DNA of 64,000 bases from the NCBI RefSeq assembly GCF_024648825.1, contig NZ_JANBBE010000010.1, positions 284,519 to 348,518 of the forward strand. Reading direction: 5' to 3'. The notes under the pieces were generated by a model that saw only the letters and a list, made by a program, of their open reading frames with translations, was not told the origin of the DNA and did no database searches. Shown one piece after another: positions 8,383-15,574 of the stretch. Both the position numbers and the translations under genes were made by a program. The stretch comes from Lentzea californiensis (lineage in GTDB: Bacteria; Actinomycetota; Actinomycetes; Mycobacteriales; Pseudonocardiaceae). Each line of letters begins with the position of its first letter. The first letter of the stretch is position 1.

Positions 8383-8428
8383 AAGCGAACCAGGTGCGGT
8401 GGGGTGGGGTGGCCGCGACACGAACATG

Positions 8429-8476
8429 CCGAGGCCCGGACCGTGCAGGGGGTCGGTCCGGGCCTCGGCGCTTTTT
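8429..8476. terminator. Intrinsic terminator between convergent genes
   Basis: A perfect 15-bp stem, CCGAGGCCCGGACCG (8429-8443) with its complement at 8454-8468 and a 10-nt loop, is followed by CGC and five T residues (8472-8476). The T-run is on the plus-strand side, so it best stops transcription from the SnoaL-like gene. The stem sits 21 bp from the stop of the convergent metalloprotease and could also end that message. Confidence 0.85.
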
Positions 8477-8488
8477 CGGCGGCGGGGT

Positions 8489-10006
8489 CTACTTGACGTT
8501 CACCGCGGCCCAGGCACGGTTGACCGCCGCGTACTCCGGCGACGAGGCGCCGTAGAGGTCCGCGGTGGCCGCGAGGGTGCCGGTGCGGGCGGCGGCGTAC
8601 TTGGTGCTGGAGGTGAACTTCGTGGTCAGGGCGCGGTACCAGATCTTCTCGGCCTTGTCGCGGCCGATGCCGGTGACGGGCTGGCCGTCGGCGGTGGGGG
8701 AGTCGTAGGCGACGCCGTTGATGGTCTTCTGGCCGCTGCCCTCGGAGAGCAGGTAGAAGAAGTGGTTGGCGATGCCGGAGGAGTAGTGGACGTCGACGTT
8801 GCCGGCGCTGGAGGACCAGTAGTCGAGTGACTTGCCGTCCTTGGAGGGCTTGTCCATGTAGCGCAGCGGCTTGCCGTCGCCGCGGATGTTGATCTTCTCG
8901 CCGATGAGGTAGTCGCCGGCGTCGGCGGTGTTGGCGGCGTGGAACTCCGTGGTGGAGCCGAAGATGTCGCTGGTGGCCTCGTTGAGGCCGCCGGACTCAC
9001 CGGAGTAGACCAGGCCCGCGGTGGCGGAGGTGACGCCGTGCGACATCTCGTGTGCGGCGACGTCGATGCTGGTCAGCGGGTTGCGGTTCTGGGCGCCGTC
9101 GCCGTAGGTCATGCAGAAGCACGAGTCGGACCAGAAGGCGTTGCTGTAGTTGTTGCCGTAGTGGACCTTGCTCAGCGCGCCCTGGCCGTTGTTCTTGATG
9201 CCGCTGCGGCCGTGGACGGTCTTGTAGTAGTCCCAGGTCTTGGCGGCGCCGAACGCGGCGTCGACGCCCGCGGTGGCCTTGTCGGTGTAGGTGCCGTTGC
9301 CCCACTTGTTGTCGGCGTCGGTGAACAGGGTGCCGGTACCCGTGCCGTTGTTGAGGTTGTTGACGGCCTGGTTGCCGCGGGCCGGGTCCTTGAGCTGGAA
9401 CGTGGCGCCGGACTGGGTGGTGTTGAGGGTGACGGTGCCGGTGTAGGTGGACTGGCCGGTGCCTTCGGCGTGGTGGACACCGTCGTAGGTCAGCAGCGTG
9501 TGGCCGGTGCGGGCGTCGGTGAAGGTGTGCAGTTCGCTCGGGGTCTGGTCGTCCTTGACGCTGTGGGTGACGGTCTCCCAGGCGAGCACGGGCGCGTGGT
9601 CGAGGGCGAAGACGACGAGCGTGCCGTTCGACGCGGTGGCGGGCGTGGTGGTGTCGAGGCCGGCGAGGGAGGCCTCGGACGCCTTGGTCACGCCCGTGAC
9701 CCGGCCGGACTTCTGGGCGACGACGAGGTCGCCGCCGATGACCTTCAGGCCGTTGAGGGTGCGGTCGAAGCGAAGGTGGTGGGTGCCGTCGGCGTCGCGC
9801 ACGACGTCGCGGGGGACGAGTCGTTCGCCGCCGGTCAGGCCGAGGGCGGAGGAGATCGTCCCCGCCTGCTCGGCCGCGGCGTGCAGAGCTTCCTGTTGCG
9901 TGGGGTTGCCCGGCTGCGGTGCGGCGTTGGCTCCCAGCGTGCCCGTGGCGGCCAGAGCCGCCCCGGCCACCAGGGCGGTGGTGATGCCCAGGGTTTTGCG
10001 CTTCAT
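8489..10006 (-). CDS. Secreted M4 (thermolysin-like) metalloprotease
   Basis: A 505-residue preproprotein. Residues 1-29 form a signal peptide (MKRKTLGITTALVAGAALAA, ending GANAAP). A propeptide with FTP/PepSY character follows (about 40-180, including LRFDRTLNGLKVIGGDLVV). The mature M4 catalytic domain then starts near 225. The zinc site is HEMSH at 319-323 within DVAAHEMSHGVTSATAGLVY, with third ligand Glu 343 in SGGLNEATSDIFG. The later catalytic His lies in VDVHYSSGIANHFFY. I chose ATG 10004-10006 because AAGGAG lies 6-8 nt upstream and it opens directly on the signal peptide. Family members are exported endopeptidases activated by autoprocessing. Confidence 0.96.
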   Translation of the reverse strand: MKRKTLGITTALVAGAALAATGTLGANAAPQPGNPTQQEALHAAAEQAGTISSALGLTGGERLVPRDVVRDADGTHHLRFDRTLNGLKVIGGDLVVAQKSGRVTGVTKASEASLAGLDTTTPATASNGTLVVFALDHAPVLAWETVTHSVKDDQTPSELHTFTDARTGHTLLTYDGVHHAEGTGQSTYTGTVTLNTTQSGATFQLKDPARGNQAVNNLNNGTGTGTLFTDADNKWGNGTYTDKATAGVDAAFGAAKTWDYYKTVHGRSGIKNNGQGALSKVHYGNNYSNAFWSDSCFCMTYGDGAQNRNPLTSIDVAAHEMSHGVTSATAGLVYSGESGGLNEATSDIFGSTTEFHAANTADAGDYLIGEKINIRGDGKPLRYMDKPSKDGKSLDYWSSSAGNVDVHYSSGIANHFFYLLSEGSGQKTINGVAYDSPTADGQPVTGIGRDKAEKIWYRALTTKFTSSTKYAAARTGTLAATADLYGASSPEYAAVNRAWAAVNVK

Positions 10007-10371
10007 GAACGCTCCTTGTTCCGGTGCAGGGGGCGTTCGCTCCGGCGTTACAGGGGTGCCGGGGCGAACACCGTGGAACAGCCCGGCCATCGTCGATGAC
10101 CGGGCGTGGCGATCGTATTGCTCTCAGTGCATGCGACCAGCCGCTCCCAGAATGCGAGATCGGTTCACAAATTTGGCTGAGTCGCTGGTCAGGACACCGG
10201 TTTTTGTCCGGATGGTGGAACAAAAGAGCAGCTCAAACGGCGTGGAAACACGGCGGAAACTTCCCGGTGCACGCCTGCTTCCGGCGTAGTGCGCTGCTGC
10301 GAGTGGTGCAGCCCTACCGGAGGGGATCTTGTTTACAGTTAACTACGCAGAGTGAGAGCTGGGTCACAGAT
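10007..10371. other. Non-coding upstream region of the M4 protease
   Basis: 365 bp without a supported gene, between the protease start and the stop of the integrase, both on the minus strand. It is more AT-rich than its surroundings around 10160-10260 and 10330-10345 (GTTTACAGTTAAC), where promoter elements for the protease are likely. I see no strong terminator hairpin after the integrase and no clear attachment-site repeat. Confidence 0.5.
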
Positions 10372-11490
10372 TCAGAGGCCCAGGCGGGTCACGGCGTTGT
10401 CCTCGAGGGGGTTCGCGGTGCGGATGTAGCGGTGCACCGTGCGCGGGTTGGTCCACCGGCCCTGCCGCATGATCTCCCGGTCACTCGCCCCGCCCAGCGC
10501 CGCCTGCGTCGCGAACCCCGCCCGCAGCGAATGCCCGCCGAACAACGCCGGATCCAGCCCCGCCCGCACCGCGTACCGCTTCACCAGCTCCGCCACCGCA
10601 CGCCCCGACATCGCCTTCGTGCCGATGCCGCCGTGCCGGTTCACCACCGGGAACACCGGCCCCTGCCGGACACCCGGCTCGAAGCCGTGGCAGCGGTGCA
10701 GGCCGGTCTCGGAGAGCTCCTTGCCGTCGAGCACGTCGGCCCAGTCCGCGAACGCGCACACCGGACACGTCGGCCGCCTGCTGCCGCGCGGCAGCACCAC
10801 CGACTGCTGGTGCTTGCCCGTCTGGTCGGTCTTCGTCGTCCCCAGCCGGATCAGCAGCAACGGCTCGTGCGTGCGCGGATCCACGTCCACCGTGACGTCG
10901 GAGAACTCGATCTGCGCCAGCTCACTGCGCCGCAACGCCCCCGCGAACCCCGCCAGCAGCAGCAACGCGTCCCTCGCGCGCGCGGGACCGGCCTGCGGCC
11001 GTTCGTTCAGCAGCGCTTCGAGGGTGTCGAGCAGCACCGGCCGTTTGCGCCGGGGCTGCGACTTGCGCGTGCGCCGCACACCGCGCAACGTCAGCCGCAC
11101 GACGTCGCTGCGCGTCGGGCTCGGCAGACCGTTCGCCGCGTGCACCGCCGAGATCGCCGCCGACTTGCGTTCCAGCGTCGAGGCCCCGAACGCCGGCGAC
11201 CCGTCCGGCTTCACCGTGTCCGCCGCCACCGCCAGGTACACCGCCACGTCCAGCGGATCGGCCGGCAACGCCTGACGGCCCTCCGCCTGGCACCACCCGG
11301 CCCACGCGATCCAGTCCGACCGGTAGGCCCGCACCGTGTTCGGCGACTGCGCGTTGCGCAGATACCCCGCCAGCGACGCCGCCTGCTCGTCGTCGAACCT
11401 CTCGCGCACCCCCGCGAGCGCGTCGACGTCGATCAGCACCGAGTGCGAGACCCTGACCAGCGCGTGCTGGACGGGTTCGGGCAGGCTCAC
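10372..11490 (-). CDS. Tyrosine-type site-specific recombinase/integrase
   Basis: A 372-residue phage-integrase-family protein. Residues 30-120 make a SAM-like core-binding domain (NTVRAYRSDWIAWAGWC), and about 150-360 the catalytic domain. Visible catalytic residues are Arg 187 (GALRRSEL), Lys 219/220 (RLGTTKTDQ), His 320 and Arg 323 (GGHSLRAGFAT), Trp 346 (GRWTNP) and nucleophile Tyr 355 (TVHRYIRTA). An insert with CPVC (242-245) may bind metal. The GTG start overlaps the stop of the aldolase-like gene (GTGA, 11487-11490). No tRNA, excisionase or phage genes are nearby, so it may be a domesticated or orphan recombinase. Confidence 0.93.
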   Translation of the reverse strand: MSLPEPVQHALVRVSHSVLIDVDALAGVRERFDDEQAASLAGYLRNAQSPNTVRAYRSDWIAWAGWCQAEGRQALPADPLDVAVYLAVAADTVKPDGSPAFGASTLERKSAAISAVHAANGLPSPTRSDVVRLTLRGVRRTRKSQPRRKRPVLLDTLEALLNERPQAGPARARDALLLLAGFAGALRRSELAQIEFSDVTVDVDPRTHEPLLLIRLGTTKTDQTGKHQQSVVLPRGSRRPTCPVCAFADWADVLDGKELSETGLHRCHGFEPGVRQGPVFPVVNRHGGIGTKAMSGRAVAELVKRYAVRAGLDPALFGGHSLRAGFATQAALGGASDREIMRQGRWTNPRTVHRYIRTANPLEDNAVTRLGL

Positions 11491-12533
11491 ACCCGCGATG
11501 GTAGTCCTCTGATCAACTCCACCACCTCGCCCGGCGTGAACTCCAGCCCGCTGAGCCCCACGCTCACCTCGAAGCTGCACCGCCGCGGATCCGGATTCGA
11601 CCGCGCGTACAGGAACAACCTGATCCCCGTCTCCTCCAGCAGGTGCTGCGCGGCCCGCTGCGCGTCGTGGCGCGAGAGGGGCAGGTGGACGTGGAACAGG
11701 GGAGTGGCCGGCACGTCCGGTGTCGTGTGCGCGAACCCGTCGGCGTTGATCGCCCGCGCGATCGCCTCGGCGTGGTCGCGGAACTCGGCCATCCGCGGCA
11801 GGTTCACGTCCATGCCCATCAACGCGATCGCGGCCAGCGGCCACGCGTCGGCGATCGCCCCGCCCATCCGGCGCCGCCACACCGCCGCCTGCCCGATCGT
11901 CTCGGCGTCCCCGGCGAGCACCGCGCCCCGCACACCTTCGAGTCCTTTGTAGAGCGACACGTACACCGTGTCGAACAACGCGGAGATCTCGGTGAACGTG
12001 GCGTCGTAGCCGGTCTGCGCCTCCCACAGCCGCGCGCCGTCGCAGTGCGCGGCCGCACCCGACCGCCTCGCCCACGCCGCCTGCGCCGCCAGGTCCCCGA
12101 ACGCCGGCAGCACACCGCCGATGTCGCGTTGCGGCAGTTCGAACACCACCGCCGCGAGCGGTTCGCCCACCGCCTGCAGATCCTCGAGGCCGAACAGCTC
12201 GTTGCGGTCGCCCACCGGGTGGAACCGCAGGCCGTGCAGCGCGTTGTAGCCCTGGTTCTCCCACACGTGCAGGTGCGACTGCGGATGCCCGGCGAACGAG
12301 CGGCGGCCCGTCCTGTCGGCGTGCACCCGCAACGCCACCTGCTGCGCCATCGTCCCCGACGGGAAGAACAAGGCCTCGGGCTTGCCCAGCAGCGCCGCGA
12401 CCCGCCCCTCCAGCTCCCGCACCGGGTCCTCCGGCCGCGTCTGCGGCGTGACCCAGGCGGCGAGACGGCGGAGGACCTCGTGCGGCGACCTGCGCGGGCC
12501 GCTGTGCTGCGAGAGCGAACGACGGATGTCCAT
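11487..12533 (-). CDS. Threonine-aldolase/beta-eliminating-lyase family PLP enzyme
   Basis: A 348-residue fold-type I PLP enzyme of the low-specificity threonine aldolase/beta-eliminating lyase family. Signatures are LFFPSGTMAQQVAL (about 56-69), HCDGARLWEA with the PLP-ring Asp 165, and VYVSLYKGLEGVRGA with Schiff-base Lys 196. Family members split beta-hydroxy amino acids to glycine and an aldehyde; the true substrate is not decidable here. A palindrome just upstream (12548-12570) probably controls it. The downstream integrase is coupled by a 4-bp overlap, which is unusual. Confidence 0.9.
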   Translation of the reverse strand: MDIRRSLSQHSGPRRSPHEVLRRLAAWVTPQTRPEDPVRELEGRVAALLGKPEALFFPSGTMAQQVALRVHADRTGRRSFAGHPQSHLHVWENQGYNALHGLRFHPVGDRNELFGLEDLQAVGEPLAAVVFELPQRDIGGVLPAFGDLAAQAAWARRSGAAAHCDGARLWEAQTGYDATFTEISALFDTVYVSLYKGLEGVRGAVLAGDAETIGQAAVWRRRMGGAIADAWPLAAIALMGMDVNLPRMAEFRDHAEAIARAINADGFAHTTPDVPATPLFHVHLPLSRHDAQRAAQHLLEETGIRLFLYARSNPDPRRCSFEVSVGLSGLEFTPGEVVELIRGLPSRV

Positions 12534-12547
12534 GCCCGCGACACTAC

Positions 12548-12570
12548 CTATTGCAAGCGATGTGCAATAG
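12548..12570. promoter_or_regulatory. Inverted repeat operator CTATTGCA-N7-TGCAATAG
   Basis: Perfect 8-bp arms, CTATTGCA (12548-12555) and TGCAATAG (12563-12570), lie 15-37 bp upstream of the aldolase-like gene start (12533). The arms are much more AT-rich than the surrounding DNA. Size and position suit a dimeric repressor or activator such as a GntR- or Lrp-type protein, but no cognate regulator gene is adjacent. Confidence 0.6.
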
Positions 12571-12585
12571 GGCTGTTCGGCGTGG

Positions 12586-12957
12586 TCAGGCCGCCGCGCT
12601 CAGCCGTGCGTCCAGCTCCGCCTCGTCCGCGACGAACCACAGCTGCCGGCCCCGGTTCGACTCGTACACGAAGTCCCGCAACGCCGTGCTCGCCGCGACC
12701 TGCTCGGTGATGTCCCCGACCACCGCGACCGCGAAGCCGTACTGCTGGAACTTCTGCACCACCGCACCCGCCACCCGCGTGCGCAACACCAGGAAGTCCT
12801 CGGGCAACCGCGCCAGCGGCAACACCAGCCACCGCACGTCCTGACCCCACAACGTGCCGATCAGGTCCACAGCGGACTGCTCGTCGGTGATCAGGGGACC
12901 GTCCTCGGCGCACATCAGCACCGTCGCGCCGTGGCGCGTCTGCACAACATCAGGCAT
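12586..12957 (-). CDS. DUF4180 domain-containing protein
   Basis: A 123-residue cytoplasmic protein. The pattern HGATVLMCAEDGPLITDEQSA, WLVLPLARLPEDFLVLRT, AGAVVQKFQQYG and the end ESNRGRQLWFVADEAEL matches DUF4180. The function is unknown to me. The start ATG 12955-12957 gives MPDVVQTRH; no better start is visible. It lies 52 bp upstream of the aldolase-like gene on the same strand, with the CTATTGCA palindrome between, so the two are probably transcribed separately. Confidence 0.85.
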   Translation of the reverse strand: MPDVVQTRHGATVLMCAEDGPLITDEQSAVDLIGTLWGQDVRWLVLPLARLPEDFLVLRTRVAGAVVQKFQQYGFAVAVVGDITEQVAASTALRDFVYESNRGRQLWFVADEAELDARLSAAA

Positions 12958-13032
12958 GACACCGGAACCTAGTAGCGGCGCACACCCCATGTCGCCCCGA
13001 ATACCGGCGCGCCCGATGATCACCGGGTGCTG

Positions 13033-13132
13033 GTGGTGCGGCTCGGAAGGGTGCCGGGCGAATTCGCGGTCAGACGCCCCGAGGCGCCCTGCTGAGCGTG
13101 AATTCGCCCGCCAGCGGGCCGGGTCACACCAC
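13033..13132. repeat. Palindromic repeat, copy B (related to 328-488)
   Basis: A 100-bp imperfect palindrome ending GTGGTG on the left (13033-13038) and CACCAC on the right (13127-13132), with AATTC cores in each arm. Segment 13052-13076 is identical over 25 bp to the complement of 445-469, and 13088-13104 over 17 bp to the complement of 356-372, so it is a shortened, inverted relative of copy A. It lacks copy A's central 15-bp stem. It separates the DUF4180 gene from a decayed hydrolase gene. Confidence 0.85.
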
Positions 13133-13278
13133 TGAAGCTCTCCGTACGCGATCGGCCAGAGGAGGTGAGCCCCATCAACGCGGTCAACCCAGATGGGCGC
13201 TCCCTCCTCCTCCCGGCCTGACGCCTTCACCGCGTCGCCACGGGAGCGCTCCGGCAGCCACCCGGAAGGCGACCAGCC

Positions 13279-13702
13279 ATGCGCTTCACCTCCCACACCA
13301 CGTCCGCTGACGGCATCACCGAACGCGGCTTCGTCCACGTCGGGGTCCCCGGCGTGCTCTGGACCCCCAGCCATGATCCCGCCGGGCTCGCGCTGAGCGC
13401 CCACAGCGGCCAGCGCGAACGAGCCCTCGACGTCCTCGCGCGCGATCCCGGAATGGAGGTCCGTGCTCGACGCCCTGTCCTCCCTCGGTGACCGCGTCGG
13501 GTTCTGGGGCGTGTCCATGAGCAGCGCCCTCGGCATCCCGCTCCCTGCTGCAGTGCGACGACCGGCTCGTCGCGCGTGACGCCGGCCTCGCGCTGTTCGC
13601 CGCCTTCGCCACACCGAGCAAGTCGTTGCACGCCAACCCCGGAGGGCCCGCGACGTCCCCGAGCACGAACTGACCGGCGCGGTGACGTTCCTGGCCGGAT
13701 GA
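13279..13702 (+). pseudogene. Decayed alpha/beta hydrolase (dienelactone-hydrolase-like), multiple frameshifts
   Basis: The remnant opens with MRFTSHTTSADGITERGFV then VGVPGVLWTPSHDPAG in frame 1. It shifts near 13450 to EWRSVLDALSSLGDRVGFWG and VSMSSALGIPL (nucleophile-elbow region). Near 13545 it shifts again to LLQCDDRLVARDAGLALFAA, ending SKSLHANPGG, and finally to RDVPEHELTGAVTFLAG with a TGA at 13700-13702. The order matches actinobacterial alpha/beta hydrolases of about 240 residues, but roughly 100 residues are missing, including parts of the core between the N-terminal strand and the nucleophile. At least three frame changes make it non-functional. Confidence 0.85.
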
Positions 13703-13756
13703 CGCCCGCGAAAATGCCGGGCGTCCACTGACGGGCCTTGAGTAGCGTCGCTCCCC

Positions 13757-14785
13757 ATGCGTGACCTCGCGGCGCTGCCCAAAGCCCACCTGCACGTGCA
13801 CCTCGAAAGCACCGTGCGCACGGACACCCTCGCGGAACTCGCCGAGCACCACGGCGTCGACGTCCCCGCCGTGCAGGCAGGGGCGTTCGACGGCTTCGCG
13901 CAGTTCGCCGCCCGCAACGGGGCGGTGCGGGACTGCCTGCGGCGAGCCGAGGACTTCCACCGGATCGCGTACGAGTTCTGCGCCGAGGAAGCAGCGCAGG
14001 GGACCCGGTACGCCGAAGTCACGTTCACCGCGGCAGCGCACGGAGAACGACTCGGTGATCCGGACATGCCGCTCGAAGCGGTGTTGTCCGGGCTCGCCGC
14101 AGGACAGGCCGCCCACGGCATCGAATGCCGTGTGATCGTGGACCACCCCAGGAAGCGATCGGTAACGCGACTGCGCGACTCACTGCGGCTCGCTCTGGCA
14201 CACCCGCGGGTCGTGGCCATCGGAACGGCCGGAGCGGAGGACTACCCGCTCACCCCGTTCGCCGCCGTGTTCCGAGACGCCCGCGAAGCCGGGGTCGGAC
14301 TCGTGCACCACGCCGGGGAGTGCTGCGGAGCACCCAGTGTCGCCGAAGCCGTGACCGTCGGGCTCGCCGACCGGATCGGGCACGGGTTCCGGGCGCTCGA
14401 CGACCCGGAAGTCGTCGCGCTGCTGCGGGACCGCGCCATACCGCTCGAAGCCTGCCCGTCGTCGAACGTCGCGCTGGGACTGGTCGAATCCCTCTCCTCT
14501 CATCCGCTGCCACTGCTCGTCGACGCCGGGCTGACCGTCACGCTCAGCACCGACATCCCCGCCTCCACCGGCACCACGCTCACCGGCGAATACCGCCTGC
14601 TGCGCGAGCACCTCGGCTTCGACGACGACGCCCTGGCCAGCATCGCCACCAACGCCGTCGACGTGTCCTTCGCGCCGCAGGACACGAAGACCTCGCTGCG
14701 TCAGGACATCGCGGCCTGGCGCGCGGGCTCGAAACACACCAGCCCGTGCCGCGACGCCAGCAACGCCACCAGATCCAGCACCTGA
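13757..14785 (+). CDS. Adenosine-deaminase-like amidohydrolase (divergent active site)
   Basis: A 342-residue TIM-barrel metal hydrolase of the adenosine/aminofutalosine deaminase family. Metal ligands are visible as H13 and H15 (HLHVHLEST), H185 with E188 (VHHAGECC) and D266 (LSTDIPAS); His 209 is in RIGHG. Two usually fixed positions differ: the Gly after HxHLE is Ser 18, and the second Asp of the canonical TDDP, which contacts the purine in adenosine deaminase, is Ile 267. It therefore may not act on adenosine. The last 85 bp overlap the convergent gene at 14701, and the C-terminal 20 residues look like read-through of that gene's complement. Confidence 0.85.
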   Translation: MRDLAALPKAHLHVHLESTVRTDTLAELAEHHGVDVPAVQAGAFDGFAQFAARNGAVRDCLRRAEDFHRIAYEFCAEEAAQGTRYAEVTFTAAAHGERLGDPDMPLEAVLSGLAAGQAAHGIECRVIVDHPRKRSVTRLRDSLRLALAHPRVVAIGTAGAEDYPLTPFAAVFRDAREAGVGLVHHAGECCGAPSVAEAVTVGLADRIGHGFRALDDPEVVALLRDRAIPLEACPSSNVALGLVESLSSHPLPLLVDAGLTVTLSTDIPASTGTTLTGEYRLLREHLGFDDDALASIATNAVDVSFAPQDTKTSLRQDIAAWRAGSKHTSPCRDASNATRSST

Positions 14786-15039
14786 CGCTGCCCCGGCCAC
14801 ACCACGTGCACGATCACCGCGTCCACGCCCACCGTCAGCGCTTGATCCCACGACACCGGCGACCCGGGATCGGGCGACGTGCGCCTCAACTCCCGCACGA
14901 ACGCCGCCACCGCGGGCTCGAACGCGCCCAGCGGCGAGGACCGCAGCTCCGCATAGCGGGCCGCCGCCTCCGGAAAGGTCGCCGGGCCGGGAGCCCGCCA
15001 CACCACCACGTCGACCGGAACATCCACGGGCACGGCCAT
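14701..15039 (-). CDS. Hypothetical protein, 112 residues
   Basis: Starts at ATG 15037-15039, which overlaps the stop of the upstream small ORF as TGATG, with GGAAGGTGG about 5 nt upstream. The protein has VDVVVWRAPGPATFPEAAAR near the front and ends VDAVIVHVVWPGQRQVLDLV, ALLASRHGLVCFEPAR. This resembles a group of short actinobacterial proteins of the form 'WEG.rP..aa......LA.eHGLvcyDP', some of which sit beside toxin or immunity genes. That likeness is from memory and weak. The 3' end overlaps the deaminase-like gene by 85 bp, so one of the two C-termini may be mis-set. Confidence 0.65.
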   Translation of the reverse strand: MAVPVDVPVDVVVWRAPGPATFPEAAARYAELRSSPLGAFEPAVAAFVRELRRTSPDPGSPVSWDQALTVGVDAVIVHVVWPGQRQVLDLVALLASRHGLVCFEPARQAAMS

Positions 15040-15188
15040 CACGCCACCTTCCTGAACAACGCACTCGTCCCCGGAACCCGCGCGCGCACCGCGGCCGGGG
15101 CGGCGGTGCGCCGCTCCAGCCGGCCGTCCTGACCGGAGGCCTCCACACCGGAGAACTCCGCCAGGCCCCAGAACACGTTCAGGTCCAT
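15039..15188 (-). CDS. Small hypothetical protein, 49 residues
   Basis: ATG 15186-15188 opens MDLNVFWGLAEFSGVEASGQ and the frame ends in ALFRKVA with TGA overlapping the next start (TGATG). The tight coupling to the downstream gene and the length are what support it; no domain is recognised and the ribosome-binding site is weak. It may be a leader ORF or partner of the 112-residue protein. Confidence 0.5.
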   Translation of the reverse strand: MDLNVFWGLAEFSGVEASGQDGRLERRTAAPAAVRARVPGTSALFRKVA

Positions 15189-15574
15189 GCCCAGAACGCT
15201 AGCGAGAGGGTCTGACAATTTTTGAAGCCTTGACATCACCGCAGGTCAGAAACCACCCGATGCCGTGATTTCGTCCTGCCGGCCATCAACCCGGCCGGGC
15301 GAGCGAGGCCGGGCGACCTGAAGCGAACACGCGTTCTGGGGCTCGGCTGCGCCGCGAGCCACGTCTCGCCGCGGAGTAGGCGATCTCACCCGCGGGCGGC
15401 AGCACGAGCCGGCCGACCAGCCACTCCGGGCGTTGCCGCAGGTCAGACGCGGACGACACCGCGTGACCGACCGGCCCCGAGAAGCCCGCCACGTCCGTGC
15501 CGCCACGCCGGTGACGGGGTCTGGCGGTTATTGACGCGAGCGAACCCGCACGCCCTGTCTATCCTTGAACCCAA
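15189..15574. other. Intergenic region upstream of hrpA
   Basis: 386 bp with no gene I can support. On the minus strand 15286-15492 stays open and reads GPVGHAVSSASDLRQRPEWL, then VGRLVLPPAGEIAYSAA, which looks protein-like, but I see no clear start site and do not recognise the family. It may be another gene remnant. The right end near 15530-15574 should hold the hrpA promoter. Confidence 0.4.

Noticed and set aside
10340..10371. Possible integrase attachment site
   Set aside because: No direct repeat or tRNA end was found near the integrase in this window.
15286..15492. Open minus frame GPVGHAVSSASDLRQRPEWL... upstream of hrpA
   Set aside because: Looks partly protein-like but has no supported start, no family and no operon context; noted only under the intergenic region.
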